NCBI GenBank assembly: GCA_002404895.1
Contig: DHKO01000046.1
Span: 40,937 to 104,936 of the forward strand
Origin: Treponema sp. UBA4692
GTDB lineage: Bacteria; Spirochaetota; Spirochaetia; Treponematales; Treponemataceae
Direction of reading: 5' to 3'
Length of the DNA stretch: 64,000 bases
In this document: positions 33,108-41,670 of the stretch, piece after piece
Numbering within the stretch: the stretch's first letter is position 1
How the letters are laid out: every line of letters begins with the position of its first letter
The notes under the pieces: model-generated
Told to the model about the DNA's origin: nothing
Seen by the model: the letters and a program-made list of their open reading frames with translations, nothing else
Database searches by the model: none
Made by a program: the position numbers and the translations under genes

Positions 33108-34601
33108 TTATTCCTCGTCCTCTTCAAATTCAAACTCAACACCACAATTCGGACATTTTGTCATATCAAGTGTGATTTTTGCACCGCATTCAGGACAGAA
33201 ATATTCTTCCTCGGCATTTCCTTCTGCAGCATCTCCAGATTCTGAGCCAGCAGGTGCTTCTTCTTCAACGAATTCAAATGTATTGCTGATAATATCATTT
33301 ACAGCCTTCAAATCATCATCTGTAACATTCTCGATATTCTTCAGCTCGCCATTTTCGTACGCTGTAGCAAATTTTTCAATATCATCAAATCCGGCTTCTT
33401 TGAGAGCCGCCGCAACTTCAGGCTTGACTCCAGGAAGCTGTCCGACAGTCGTAATGTCGTCGTAATTGATTTCCTTTTCCGCGCTGTTTCCAAACAAGGC
33501 ATTTGCAGCCCGCGAAGCAAGCTCCGTAAAGTCAATGTCAGCAGCCTGCTCCTCAGTCTTGACATCAATGCTCCAGTCGCAAAGACGGTTTGCAAGACGG
33601 ACATTCTGTCCTGACTTTCCAATCGCGAGAGAAAGCTGAGACTCTTCAACAATCGCAAGAGCCTGCTTTTTCTCCTCATCGATGATATAGACATTCAAGA
33701 CTTCCGCCGGAGAAAGCGCGTTCTTGATAAACACGCGAGGGTCGCTGTCCCATCTCAGAACGTCAATTTTCTCGCCTTCAAGCTCGTGGATTACATTCTG
33801 GATACGGATTCCCTTCAAGCCGACGCACGCTCCAACAGGGTCAACATCGTCGCGGTTTGAAACGACCGCAAGCTTTGTTCTATATCCTGCATCGCGCACA
33901 ACTTTCTTGATTTCAACAGTCTTGTCCTGAAGTTCTGGAACTTCAAGCTCAAGAAGCGACTGCACGAAGCGCGGCTCTGCACGGCTCAAGACAAGCTGGA
34001 TTCCAGACGAAATCTTCTTGATGTCCGAAATAAACGCCTTGATTCTGTCATTCTTCTCGTAATGCTCGCGCGGAGACTGATTTTTTACAGGAAGATAGCC
34101 CTCGACCTTTCCCAAGTCAACGTAAATATTTCCTTTGTATTCGCGCTGGAAATATCCGATTATGATTTCGCCGACCTTGTCCTTATACTCATTATAAAGA
34201 TTGTCCTTGAAAGACTCGTTCAAGCCTTTGTGCGTCTCCTGCTTTCCGATTGAAACAGCCGAGCGTCCGAAATCATGCGGGTCAACAACAATGTCAATCT
34301 CGTCGCCGATTTCAACCTCGTCGGTCAGCTTTTTCGCATCCTCAAATTCAATTTCAGATACAGGATCGTAAACTCCGTCAACAACAGTTTTTCTTGAATA
34401 AACGCGCACATCGGCAATATCTTCGCCTCCGGAAACCTCATCTCCAGACGCCGAGACAAATTTCACGATGCAGTTGTCCGCATTTCCGAAAGTTTTTTTG
34501 TAAGCAGCCTTCAAAGTGCTGTCAATTGTCTGTTTGACTGATTCCAAAGAAACACCTTTCTCATGAACCAGTTCCTGGATTGCCTCCGCCATTTCTGACA
34601 T
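33108..34601 (-). CDS. nusA: Transcription factor NusA with C-terminal zinc-ribbon-like tail
   Basis: A 497-residue NusA: N-terminal RNA polymerase-binding domain (1-125), S1 (about 130-200), two KH domains (about 200-345; DPVGACVGLKGIRIQ, LAIGKSGQNVRLA) and a helix-hairpin-helix region (about 385-440). The last 35 residues form an unusual addition with two CxxC pairs (Cys469, 472, 483, 486; FCPECGAK and CPNCGVEF) between acidic stretches, which looks like a small zinc ribbon. NusA controls pausing, termination and antitermination. AGGAGG precedes ATG 34601. The attenuator-like hairpin before rimP may be its target. Confidence 0.95.
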   Translation of the reverse strand: MSEMAEAIQELVHEKGVSLESVKQTIDSTLKAAYKKTFGNADNCIVKFVSASGDEVSGGEDIADVRVYSRKTVVDGVYDPVSEIEFEDAKKLTDEVEIGDEIDIVVDPHDFGRSAVSIGKQETHKGLNESFKDNLYNEYKDKVGEIIIGYFQREYKGNIYVDLGKVEGYLPVKNQSPREHYEKNDRIKAFISDIKKISSGIQLVLSRAEPRFVQSLLELEVPELQDKTVEIKKVVRDAGYRTKLAVVSNRDDVDPVGACVGLKGIRIQNVIHELEGEKIDVLRWDSDPRVFIKNALSPAEVLNVYIIDEEKKQALAIVEESQLSLAIGKSGQNVRLANRLCDWSIDVKTEEQAADIDFTELASRAANALFGNSAEKEINYDDITTVGQLPGVKPEVAAALKEAGFDDIEKFATAYENGELKNIENVTDDDLKAVNDIISNTFEFVEEEAPAGSESGDAAEGNAEEEYFCPECGAKITLDMTKCPNCGVEFEFEEDEE

Positions 34602-34621
34602 TTGGAGCCTCCTAAAAATTT

Positions 34622-35095
34622 TTAAAGATGTACAAATTTTGCTTTAGCAATATCGTCAAAGAGAACGTTCTTTTTCTCCAAAGAGCCGTCATCCCGAGCA
34701 GTTTCCAGCACAAGCGATTTTTCATCAGCAGAAACGAGCTTTCCGCCGAGCCAGTCCGTCGCGTTCTTGTCGTAAACACGGATTTTCCGACCGATGAAGA
34801 AAGCGAATTCCGCCGCATTTCTGATGCTCCGCTCCATTCCCGGCGACGACAGCTCCATATAAGTGTTGTCTGTTCCAAGAATTTCCTCGAGAGCCTCAAG
34901 AAGCACTCTGTGGACTTTCGAGCAGTCATTCACGCCGATGTTTTTTGAAGAATCAGCGCTTGTGATTGTCGCCTCAATTTTCGTCACTCCGTTCTGAGGA
35001 GAAATTTTCAAGTCAACGAGATGAAATCCAAGCCCGCTTACGATTTTTTCACATTCAGCGTAATGAGGATAAGAATCCAAAGATATAAAATCCAT
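34622..35095 (-). CDS. rimP: Ribosome maturation factor RimP
   Basis: A 157-residue protein for 30S assembly. Family features: LGFHLVDLKI near the start, INDCS-type segment GVNDCSKVHRVLLEAL, and YMELSSPGMERSIRN. It is the first gene of the operon. ATG 35095 is chosen over the longer start at 35137, which lies inside the leader hairpin; AGGGTG lies just upstream, directly after the hairpin. Confidence 0.92.
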   Translation of the reverse strand: MDFISLDSYPHYAECEKIVSGLGFHLVDLKISPQNGVTKIEATITSADSSKNIGVNDCSKVHRVLLEALEEILGTDNTYMELSSPGMERSIRNAAEFAFFIGRKIRVYDKNATDWLGGKLVSADEKSLVLETARDDGSLEKKNVLFDDIAKAKFVHL

Positions 35096-35101
35096 TTTCA
35101 C

Positions 35102-35139
35102 CCTAAAATAAAAATGGACCCGCTTTCGCAGATCCATTT
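35102..35139 (-). terminator. Attenuator-like hairpin in the rimP-nusA leader
   Basis: On the minus strand a 12-bp stem (35139-35128 with 35123-35112, two or three G-U pairs) closes a GAAA tetraloop and is followed by TTATTTT, then the rimP ribosome site and ATG 35095. It lies inside the predicted leader that starts near 35161. This is an intrinsic terminator placed to control entry into the rimP-nusA-infB operon, or the end of a very short leader RNA. Confidence 0.7.
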
Positions 35140-35167
35140 AAATAATAAATATTCTAAATGTAAAATG

Positions 35168-35196
35168 ATATTAGCAAATTAGAGAATCATCGTCAA
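35168..35196 (-). promoter_or_regulatory. Promoter of the rimP-nusA-infB-pnp operon
   Basis: TTGACG (35196-35191), a 17-nt spacer and TAATAT (35173-35168). The predicted transcript starts near 35161, giving a leader of about 66 nt that contains the hairpin at 35139-35112. The rest of the gap up to the rlpA stop (35197-35359) shows no gene. Confidence 0.55.
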
Positions 35197-35359
35197 CAGG
35201 CAGAATCAAAAAAATGTTTTAAAACGAAAGAAAATAATTGAAGATTTTGATTTTTTTTCGTTTTCACAGATATTTTTCAGAAGATTCAGCTTCATAATTT
35301 TTTTTGCGCTTTTATTCCCGTATTTTCCGTCTTGTTTTCGCGCCGCAACCGCAAGATTT

Positions 35360-36226
35360 TTACGTTTTTGAACCGCGTTTTTTCACGACATAGCCCGAAT
35401 ATCCTTTTTCGGCAAGAGATTTCTCGACAGAATCAAGATTTTCAGCTGAAACTTTTCTGATTACAACACGGATTAAAGAGCCGCCTCCTTTCTGGCTTTG
35501 AAAAACGACATCTTTGAAACCGTCTTTCAAAAGTTTTTGCGCAAGATTGTTCGCGTTCGTCTTTGATGAAAAAGCCCCGACCTGAATATCCCAAAGCGAA
35601 TTTTCGCCTGCCGAAGCTTTTCCAAATTTTAATGAAGAAACGGAAGCGTTTGACATTTCCGACGTTTTCATATTTTCTGATTTTGAAGCCGTTTCGGACT
35701 TAGCAGCTGAACTTGATTTTGAATTTGCGGACGAGCCGTTTTTTGGCGATGAAACTTGCGCAGAGTCTGATTTTAAAGACTTTATAGAATTTGAAAAATT
35801 CGAGCTGTAAGGAATTCCGGCGATTTTGCAGGCTTTAACCGCTGTCTGAACGCTCGCCTTAGTCGATTTTCCAAGCGAGACGATTTCAAGGTTGACTCTA
35901 GCAGTCCCGGATTTTATCATCCCGAGCTTCACAGCTGCCGCCTTCGACAAGTCCATCTCCCTCGTCTTTACAAAAGGACCGCGGTCGTTCACGCGAACCT
36001 GGACAGACTTTCCATTTTTTAGATTCGTCACTTTCACAACCGTTCCGAACGGAAGGATTTTATGAGCGCATGTAAGAGCATACATATTGAAAATTTCGCC
36101 GTTTGAAGTCTTTTTTCCATGAAAATCTTCAGCGTAATAGGAAGCGACAACATTCGTCTTGTAATAATCGCAAAAAACAGGAAAAACGCAAAGAAAAACT
36201 GCGCAGACAAGGAAAAATTTCTTCAT
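35360..36226 (-). CDS. rlpA: RlpA-like septal lytic transglycosylase with SPOR domain
   Basis: A 288-residue secreted protein. Signal peptide (1-19), RlpA double-psi beta barrel (about 24-115; ASYYAEDFHGKKTSNGE, MYALTCAHKILPFGTVVKV, VRVNDRGPF, catalytic Asp in NDRG), a Ser/Lys-rich linker, and a SPOR domain (about 210-285; LWDIQVGAFSSKTNA) that binds denuded peptidoglycan at the septum. RlpA cleaves such glycans during daughter-cell separation. ATG 36226 is chosen because it starts the signal peptide and GATAAT lies 6 nt before it. Confidence 0.9.
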   Translation of the reverse strand: MKKFFLVCAVFLCVFPVFCDYYKTNVVASYYAEDFHGKKTSNGEIFNMYALTCAHKILPFGTVVKVTNLKNGKSVQVRVNDRGPFVKTREMDLSKAAAVKLGMIKSGTARVNLEIVSLGKSTKASVQTAVKACKIAGIPYSSNFSNSIKSLKSDSAQVSSPKNGSSANSKSSSAAKSETASKSENMKTSEMSNASVSSLKFGKASAGENSLWDIQVGAFSSKTNANNLAQKLLKDGFKDVVFQSQKGGGSLIRVVIRKVSAENLDSVEKSLAEKGYSGYVVKKRGSKT

Positions 36227-36232
36227 AAAATG

Positions 36233-36238
36233 ATTATC
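36233..36238 (-). promoter_or_regulatory. GATAAT -10 box of rlpA
   Basis: GATAAT followed by 6 nt and ATG 36226, with no clear -35 and no Shine-Dalgarno. Another case of the leaderless layout. Confidence 0.4.
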
Positions 36239-36363
36239 GGAAAATTTCAGAAGAAACAAAGAAAACGCACTCAAAGCGCGCATAAACAGCACGAAGAAAA
36301 AATATCGATTTCAGATAAAAGACGGATTTTGCAGAAATTCAAAAAGGGAAAAGTGAAAAAAGA

Positions 36364-36395
36364 TAAAAAAAAGCGGCTTCAAAGCAGAAACCGCT
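36364..36395 (-). terminator. Terminator of the tRNA operon
   Basis: 9-bp arms (36387-36395 with 36372-36380, one G-U pair) followed on the minus strand by TTTTTTTT. It lies 15 nt after the tRNA-Pro gene. Confidence 0.85.
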
Positions 36396-36409
36396 AAATA
36401 AAAAAAAAA

Positions 36410-36482
36410 TCGGGCAGCCCGGATTCGAACCGGGGACCTCTACGTCCCGAACGTAGCGCGCTACCAGCTGCGCTATTGCCCG
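36410..36482 (-). tRNA. tRNA-Pro (anticodon CGG)
   Basis: A 73-nt cloverleaf. The acceptor begins CGGGCA and ends TGCCCG, with the C1-G72 pair typical of bacterial tRNA-Pro. The anticodon stem-loop CTACG-TTCGGGA-CGTAG gives anticodon CGG (reads CCG), and the T arm is CCCGG-TTCGAAT-CCGGG. The pair at position 7-66 is mismatched (A-C). CCA is not encoded. Confidence 0.93.
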
Positions 36483-36527
36483 AATATAATTGAAAATAAA
36501 AGCCCACTCGCTTTTGAGCAGGCTTTA

Positions 36528-36601
36528 CGGGATGTGCGGGGCTCGAACCCGCGATCTCCGGCGTGACAGGCCAGCGCGATAACCAGCTTCGCTAACACCC
36601 C
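36528..36601 (-). tRNA. tRNA-Asp (anticodon GTC)
   Basis: A 74-nt cloverleaf. The acceptor GGGGTGT pairs with ACATCCC (one G-T). The anticodon stem-loop CTGGC-CTGTCAC-GCCGG gives anticodon GTC, and the T arm is CGGGG/CCCGC-type around TTCGAGC. Discriminator G. CCA is not encoded. It is first in a two-tRNA operon with tRNA-Pro 45 nt downstream. The anticodon is a target for Tgt, encoded in this window. Confidence 0.94.
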
Positions 36602-36617
36602 AGCTGATGTCTAAGAT

Positions 36618-36645
36618 ATTATCAAACTTCCCCGTAACGTGTCAA
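36618..36645 (-). promoter_or_regulatory. Promoter of the tRNA-Asp/tRNA-Pro operon
   Basis: A perfect TTGACA (36645-36640), a 16-nt spacer and GATAAT (36623-36618), 17 nt before the first base of tRNA-Asp. Confidence 0.65.
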
Positions 36646-36727
36646 TAAGGTGATTCGTAATTTTTCACTTTTTTTACAATTTTTTTTTGTTTTTTTCGCG
36701 TTGTTTCTGTCTCCTTGTCTTTTATCA

Positions 36728-37666
36728 TTATCCTCTTGGAGCTTTCGCAGGATCAATCGGCTGTCCGTTCTGGAAAACCATCAGGTTCACCTGAGATTTT
36801 TCCGTGTAGGAATCAACTCCGGCAGTTCCAATCTGGGAGCCGTAATTCACATATTCGCCTTTTGAAACCTCCACCGAGCCAAGACCTGTGTACGCGTAGA
36901 TATGCCCGGTTTTGCTCTGAATAAAAACGACGTTTCCGAATCCTCTGTAAGAGCCTGAAAACATTACAGTTCCCGCGCGGATTGAAGATACTCCCTCGTC
37001 CTTTTTCGCGGAAAGGCAGACTCCGCCGACTTTTCCTTTTATATAAGTTACATCTGATGTCTTTACAGGCCAGACAAGCGACGAATCGCCCTTCTTATCT
37101 GAATATTTATGAGGATCGTCAATTTTCGGAACATCCGCGCTTCCGTTTTTCTCTGTTTTCGACGAGGCGGCAACAACATTTTTTGAAGATGAAGATGCAG
37201 CCTCAGAATTTTTATCTGTTTTTCCGGGAACTTTCAGCTTCTGTCCGATTTTTAAAGCAGATGAGGAATCCGCTCCGTTCATTTTTTGAAGCTCCGCCAC
37301 CGAAATTCCGTATTTTCTTGAAATGCCGAACCAAGTTTCGCCTTTTTGAACAACGTAGATTCCGTCCGAAGACGCAGAAGAAGATTTTTTGTCTGTTTCA
37401 GCCGATTTTGAATTCGATGGAGAAGCTGACGAAGCCGCCTGAGCCGTTTTTGAGTCCTCTGGAATTTTTATTTTCTGACCGATTTTTATGTCGTTTTCTG
37501 AAAAGCCGTTCAGTTTTTTAACAGAATCAACAGTAACTCCGTAGCTCCGGCTGATTGAGTAAAGAGTCTCCCCTTTCTGAACCTCGTGGATTTTTTCCGC
37601 GCCGGCAAGCGAGAAGCAAGAAATCACAACTAGAGCTGAACATGATTTTTTAAAACTGCGTTTCAT
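36728..37666 (-). CDS. Secreted protein with two LysM domains and a degenerate M23 (LytM) domain
   Basis: A 312-residue protein. Signal peptide (1-23), LysM domains at about 26-69 and 103-147 (VQKGETLYSIS, VQKGETWFGIS), Ser-rich linkers, and a C-terminal LytM/M23-like fold (about 198-306). The catalytic residues of M23 peptidases are missing: the HxxxD segment reads GGVCLSAKK, the YxHL segment reads YAYTG, and the HxH segment reads VNLMVF. This is the pattern of NlpD/EnvC-type amidase activators. ATG 37666 is preceded at close range by AGGAG. The first residues of the longer frame are not signal-like. Confidence 0.82.
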   Translation of the reverse strand: MKRSFKKSCSALVVISCFSLAGAEKIHEVQKGETLYSISRSYGVTVDSVKKLNGFSENDIKIGQKIKIPEDSKTAQAASSASPSNSKSAETDKKSSSASSDGIYVVQKGETWFGISRKYGISVAELQKMNGADSSSALKIGQKLKVPGKTDKNSEAASSSSKNVVAASSKTEKNGSADVPKIDDPHKYSDKKGDSSLVWPVKTSDVTYIKGKVGGVCLSAKKDEGVSSIRAGTVMFSGSYRGFGNVVFIQSKTGHIYAYTGLGSVEVSKGEYVNYGSQIGTAGVDSYTEKSQVNLMVFQNGQPIDPAKAPRG

Positions 37667-37833
37667 ATCTCCTGTATTTTCGGCAGAAAAAGATTTTAGA
37701 TTTAGAATTTGTCGGTTCAGAACTGGAAAATTCGTTGACAGAAAAATTTGAAACCGCAAAATCCCAGATTCGCTTCAGCGAGTTTTCTTGATTTAGATTT
37801 TCAGCAAGATTTTTTGATAAAAACCTGAAAGAC

Positions 37834-39069
37834 TCACAGTTCCATAAGCGACCAGAAAAGCCTCATCGCGTCGATTCCGTTGATTTTTGTTCCTGCAAGA
37901 TACATTTTCAGGATGTTGTCCCGCCCGGAAGTCAGCTGGCGGCTCGTGATTCCGTATTTTATTGAGCTTGCGGCCTCTATCAGCGCGCTCAAATGGTCGG
38001 CGAGCCGCACAATTTTTCCGTCAACAGGAGAATAAGCGTCTGAGTTGTAGTTTTCCTGAAGCTCCTCAAAGCTCACGTTCTGCGAAGTTTTTCCGCCGTC
38101 AAGCTCCGAAATCAGAATTCTGTTCTGAAATTCGTTGCTCGTAAAATAAAGAATCTCGTCAACATAGAAAGATTCCATCAGAGGAACAAGCTCGGCGTGA
38201 ACAATATCGTCCTCAATCTGCTTCACAATTCCAGGAAGCTCCGTTGTCGCCTGCTTCACTGGAGAAATTATGTCCCGCGTGACGGACTCTGGCAAATCGT
38301 GGAAAAGAGCGGAGAAAAAATCGTTGAAAAGCCGCTTCTTGCAGAATTTCACGCCCGAATCGCGCAGAAGCAGCAGCGAGAGAACAGCCACAAAAAAACA
38401 GTGCCCGAGAACGCTCGTCTTCGGAACGCGCGGTGTCTGATTCCATCTTGTCTGAAAACGGAGCTGCTCAATCTTCATGATGAAAAGAAAAGCGCGGCTG
38501 TTTCTGTCCAAGAGGCATCTCATTCCGGCAAGGTCGGTGTATTTTTCAACCTCGCCCAAAAACTCTTCCTTGATTTTTATGATTCTTTCCTTTTCGTTCA
38601 CAGGCTCAATCAGCTGAAGCTCGCGGAGCGAAGAAAAACGGTGAGCCGCCTGCAGGACGCGCTCGGCAAGAATCGTCTCGTCGTCTTTTAGACTCTGCGT
38701 TCCGCCGCAATAGTCGGAAAACATCGACAAAAGCTCCTCGTCGCCGATTATATCCTTATACTGACTGAAAATCCAGCCGTTTATTTTTCGGTACTCGTCA
38801 GGATAACGCTGGCGAATCATCTGCTGAACAGGAGACTTTATGTCGCACAAGGAGATTTTTTTCAGGAGATAAAAAAGGGAAGAATAAATCATCCATTCCC
38901 AGTTGAGCTTTCGCCCCTCATTCTCCTCGAATTTTCCGATTATGTACGCGGCAATCATTTTCTCGGCAGCCTTGTCCATCTCGACAATCTCAAACGGCCG
39001 CACCAAGTCGTTCCACCGCTGAATAGAAAATCCTTCAAAAATCTTTAGTATGAACTGCGAATTTACCAT
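37834..39069 (-). CDS. HD-domain protein, YfbR-like
   Basis: A 411-residue cytoplasmic protein. The central part (about 220-300) holds an HD hydrolase core: GHCFFVAVLSLLLL with the first His, ALFHDLPESVTRDI with HD and the following Glu, and a later Asp in VRLADHLSALIEA, as in YfbR-type 5'-nucleotidases. The N-terminal 200 residues are helical and unknown. Substrate unknown; a nucleotide phosphatase is the nearest guess. It lies 12 nt after the gene at 39082 in the recN operon and has no clear Shine-Dalgarno. Confidence 0.7.
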   Translation of the reverse strand: MVNSQFILKIFEGFSIQRWNDLVRPFEIVEMDKAAEKMIAAYIIGKFEENEGRKLNWEWMIYSSLFYLLKKISLCDIKSPVQQMIRQRYPDEYRKINGWIFSQYKDIIGDEELLSMFSDYCGGTQSLKDDETILAERVLQAAHRFSSLRELQLIEPVNEKERIIKIKEEFLGEVEKYTDLAGMRCLLDRNSRAFLFIMKIEQLRFQTRWNQTPRVPKTSVLGHCFFVAVLSLLLLRDSGVKFCKKRLFNDFFSALFHDLPESVTRDIISPVKQATTELPGIVKQIEDDIVHAELVPLMESFYVDEILYFTSNEFQNRILISELDGGKTSQNVSFEELQENYNSDAYSPVDGKIVRLADHLSALIEAASSIKYGITSRQLTSGRDNILKMYLAGTKINGIDAMRLFWSLMEL

Positions 39070-39081
39070 GCTATTTTGATT

Positions 39082-39885
39082 TTATTTTGCGAGACCCGAT
39101 TTCTGGTCTCCGAGAAGCTTGTCGTGCCAGACAACAGCCTTTTTCTTGATTTCCTCGCCCTCCTCGGCATTTCCCATGACAAGCTCAACTCTCCGCTGAG
39201 CCGAAAGATAGCCGATTGCAAGGCGCATATCGTCAATTCTGTGCGTCGAAAGCTCGTAGCGGTCGCGGTAGCCTGTCGCAGACTGGAAAAGAAGCTTTTT
39301 CACAAGCCTGATATAAAGAACCGTGTTCTCATAATCCGAAGAATTCGGGTCGAAATAGTCTTTCGCGGCTTTTTTCATATCAATAAGATTTTTCGCGACT
39401 GTCGCAAAGCGACCCTGAAGCTCGACAAAAGACCATTTCCATTTTGTGTTATCGCCGAAAGCGTTTATCAGAAGGCTGATTGCAAGCCCCAGCTTTCTCA
39501 CAAGGTAATACCGCTTTTCGACAGGAATATTTGAAATTTCAGCGACTTTGTCCTCAATCTCGGAAAACGGGACATCGACAATTCCAGTGACGATGTCCTC
39601 AAGATAGATTATCGCCTTGTAAAGGCTTTTTCTCGCGTCGTTAAGCGCGTCATTGTTCTTTGTCTTTAAGATTTCGACAGAAAGATTGTTGATTGTAATA
39701 TAATAAGTTGCAACGCCAATCATCTCCTCGGCAAGAATCAGACGCTTATAGGCAAGACCTGCGTTGTCCCTTTCCATAGCCGCGAGAATTTTCTTTTCGT
39801 TTGCGAGCGCGCTGTCAATCATCTTCTTGTAAGGAGCGCATTTTGCTTCCAGCGTCTCACGTTTTTCTGTCATAACAACTGCCAT
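39082..39885 (-). CDS. Conserved-looking helical protein of unknown function
   Basis: A 267-residue, mainly helical soluble protein with no signal peptide. I see no catalytic motif. Segments such as KRLILAEEMIGVATYYITINNLSV and EKRYYLVRKLGLAISLLINAFGD look like packed helices. AGGGGAG lies 7 nt before ATG 39885, 27 nt after recN, and the HD gene follows 12 nt later, so it belongs to the nadK-recN operon. Confidence 0.65.
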   Translation of the reverse strand: MAVVMTEKRETLEAKCAPYKKMIDSALANEKKILAAMERDNAGLAYKRLILAEEMIGVATYYITINNLSVEILKTKNNDALNDARKSLYKAIIYLEDIVTGIVDVPFSEIEDKVAEISNIPVEKRYYLVRKLGLAISLLINAFGDNTKWKWSFVELQGRFATVAKNLIDMKKAAKDYFDPNSSDYENTVLYIRLVKKLLFQSATGYRDRYELSTHRIDDMRLAIGYLSAQRRVELVMGNAEEGEEIKKKAVVWHDKLLGDQKSGLAK

Positions 39886-39912
39886 TCTAGTCTCCCCTCT
39901 TGAGCTTTGAAA

Positions 39913-41670
39913 CTAAGCAGAATACTTGGCAAGCAATGAGCGCGCGTGTTCCAGAGACTCGCTGCTAGCGGCATCTCCTGAAAGCATCCGCGCAATCTCG
40001 GAGACTCTCGCCTCTCCGTCAACAGGATAAACCTGAGTGTGAGTGGAGCCATTGCTGACACTTTTTTCTATCTTCAACTGATTATCGGCATAAACAGCAA
40101 TGCTCGCAAGGTGAGTAATGCACAAAACCTGCCTGTCTTTTGCGAGCTTTTTAAGATGGCTTCCGATTGAAACCGCAATCTCGCCGCCGATTCCAGTGTC
40201 AATCTCGTCAAAAATCATCGTTCCGACAGAATCCGACTGCGCAAGAATTGTCTTCAAGGAAAGCATAACGCGGCTAAGCTCGCCGCCTGAAGCGATTTTC
40301 GCAAGAGGAGCAAGCGGCTGGCCTGGATTCGCGCTTATCAGAAATTCAACATTGTCCATTCCATAAGGTCCGCACATCTGCAAAACGCCGCTTTCAGAAG
40401 AGCTCTCAGCCTTTTCAGCTATGCTGACCGCAAAACGAGTTCCGCTCATTCCGAGGTTCGACAAAACAGAAAGAACGCCCTCAGACATTTTTTCAGCGGC
40501 CTTTTTCCGCTCAGAAGAAATAGCTTTCGCCTCAACATAAACCTGCTTTTCAAGAGATTTTATCTCAGAAATCAGAGCGTCCTTCGACTCGCCGGCAGTG
40601 TCAAGCTGCTCAAGCTTTTTCTGCGCTTTTTCCGCATACTCAATGACTTCCGCAACTGGAGCATTCACAGATGAAGCGTATTTCTTCTTCAGATTATAGA
40701 TTAAAGTCTGCCGCTCCTGTACCTGCGCAAGCCTCTCCGGATCAAAAACAAGATTCGATGAGTATTTTTTGAATTCGTCGGAAATGTCGTTAAGCTCATA
40801 AAATGCGTTTTCAAGACGCTGCTCAAGCTTTTCAAGCGACTTGTCCAAAGAGACAGCGTGTCCAATCTCCGCGCGGACTTTTTTCAGCACAGAGATGATT
40901 CCGGCCTCGCCGTTTCCGCCGTCAAAAGCTCCGTTCACAGCCTCGATGTCAGAATAAAGCTTCTCAAACGAGCTTAGACGCTTTTCCTCGTCGTCAAGCT
41001 CCGCGTCCTCGCCCGCTTTCAGTTTTGCGTCCGAAACTTCCTTAATCGAAAAATTAAGCAGCTCTATCGTCTGCTCGCGGTTCTTGTCGTTCGAATTCAG
41101 CTCCGAAAGAGTTTTTCTTTTTTCAACGAGATTGTTAAAAAGCGAAGTGAAAGATTTCACGCGCTCTGTCAGTCCTGCATAAGAATCGAGATATTTTCTG
41201 TGTTCGCCGACTTTCATAAGCGACTGGTGCTCGTGCTGGCCGTGAATGTCTATCAAAAACGAGCTGAACTGCGCCAAGTCAGCGCGCGTAACAGCAGTTC
41301 CGTCAATCCACGCGCCAGTCTTTCCGTTCTGCCGGACATATCTTCTCAAAAGAACCCTGTCATTCTCGACTTCGATTCCATGGACAAAAAGCCATTCCCA
41401 AGCGTTTTCAGGCTCGTAATCATCGGCAGGCGAAAAATCAGAAGGAAGAGGATTTTTTCCGATATAAAAACTTCCCGAGACAACAGACTCGTTCGCCCCC
41501 GAGCGAATCTGGTCAACACCAGCCTTTCCGCCAAGCAGAAAAGTCAGCGCGCCAATCAAAAGAGATTTTCCAGCTCCGGTTTCTCCAGAAAGCACCGTAA
41601 AGCCTCTGCTGAACTCAACATTCGCATTGTCGATAAGGGCAAAGTCCTTGATTGAAAGCTCCTCAAGCAT
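39913..41670 (-). CDS. recN: DNA repair protein RecN
   Basis: A 585-residue SMC-like ATPase for double-strand break repair. Walker A GETGAGKS (29-36), a coiled-coil middle part (about 170-370), the signature LASGGELSRVML and Walker B TMIFDEIDTGIGG near the C-terminus. Its ATG overlaps the nadK stop by one base (TAATG), the common nadK-recN pairing. Confidence 0.95.
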   Translation of the reverse strand: MLEELSIKDFALIDNANVEFSRGFTVLSGETGAGKSLLIGALTFLLGGKAGVDQIRSGANESVVSGSFYIGKNPLPSDFSPADDYEPENAWEWLFVHGIEVENDRVLLRRYVRQNGKTGAWIDGTAVTRADLAQFSSFLIDIHGQHEHQSLMKVGEHRKYLDSYAGLTERVKSFTSLFNNLVEKRKTLSELNSNDKNREQTIELLNFSIKEVSDAKLKAGEDAELDDEEKRLSSFEKLYSDIEAVNGAFDGGNGEAGIISVLKKVRAEIGHAVSLDKSLEKLEQRLENAFYELNDISDEFKKYSSNLVFDPERLAQVQERQTLIYNLKKKYASSVNAPVAEVIEYAEKAQKKLEQLDTAGESKDALISEIKSLEKQVYVEAKAISSERKKAAEKMSEGVLSVLSNLGMSGTRFAVSIAEKAESSSESGVLQMCGPYGMDNVEFLISANPGQPLAPLAKIASGGELSRVMLSLKTILAQSDSVGTMIFDEIDTGIGGEIAVSIGSHLKKLAKDRQVLCITHLASIAVYADNQLKIEKSVSNGSTHTQVYPVDGEARVSEIARMLSGDAASSESLEHARSLLAKYSA

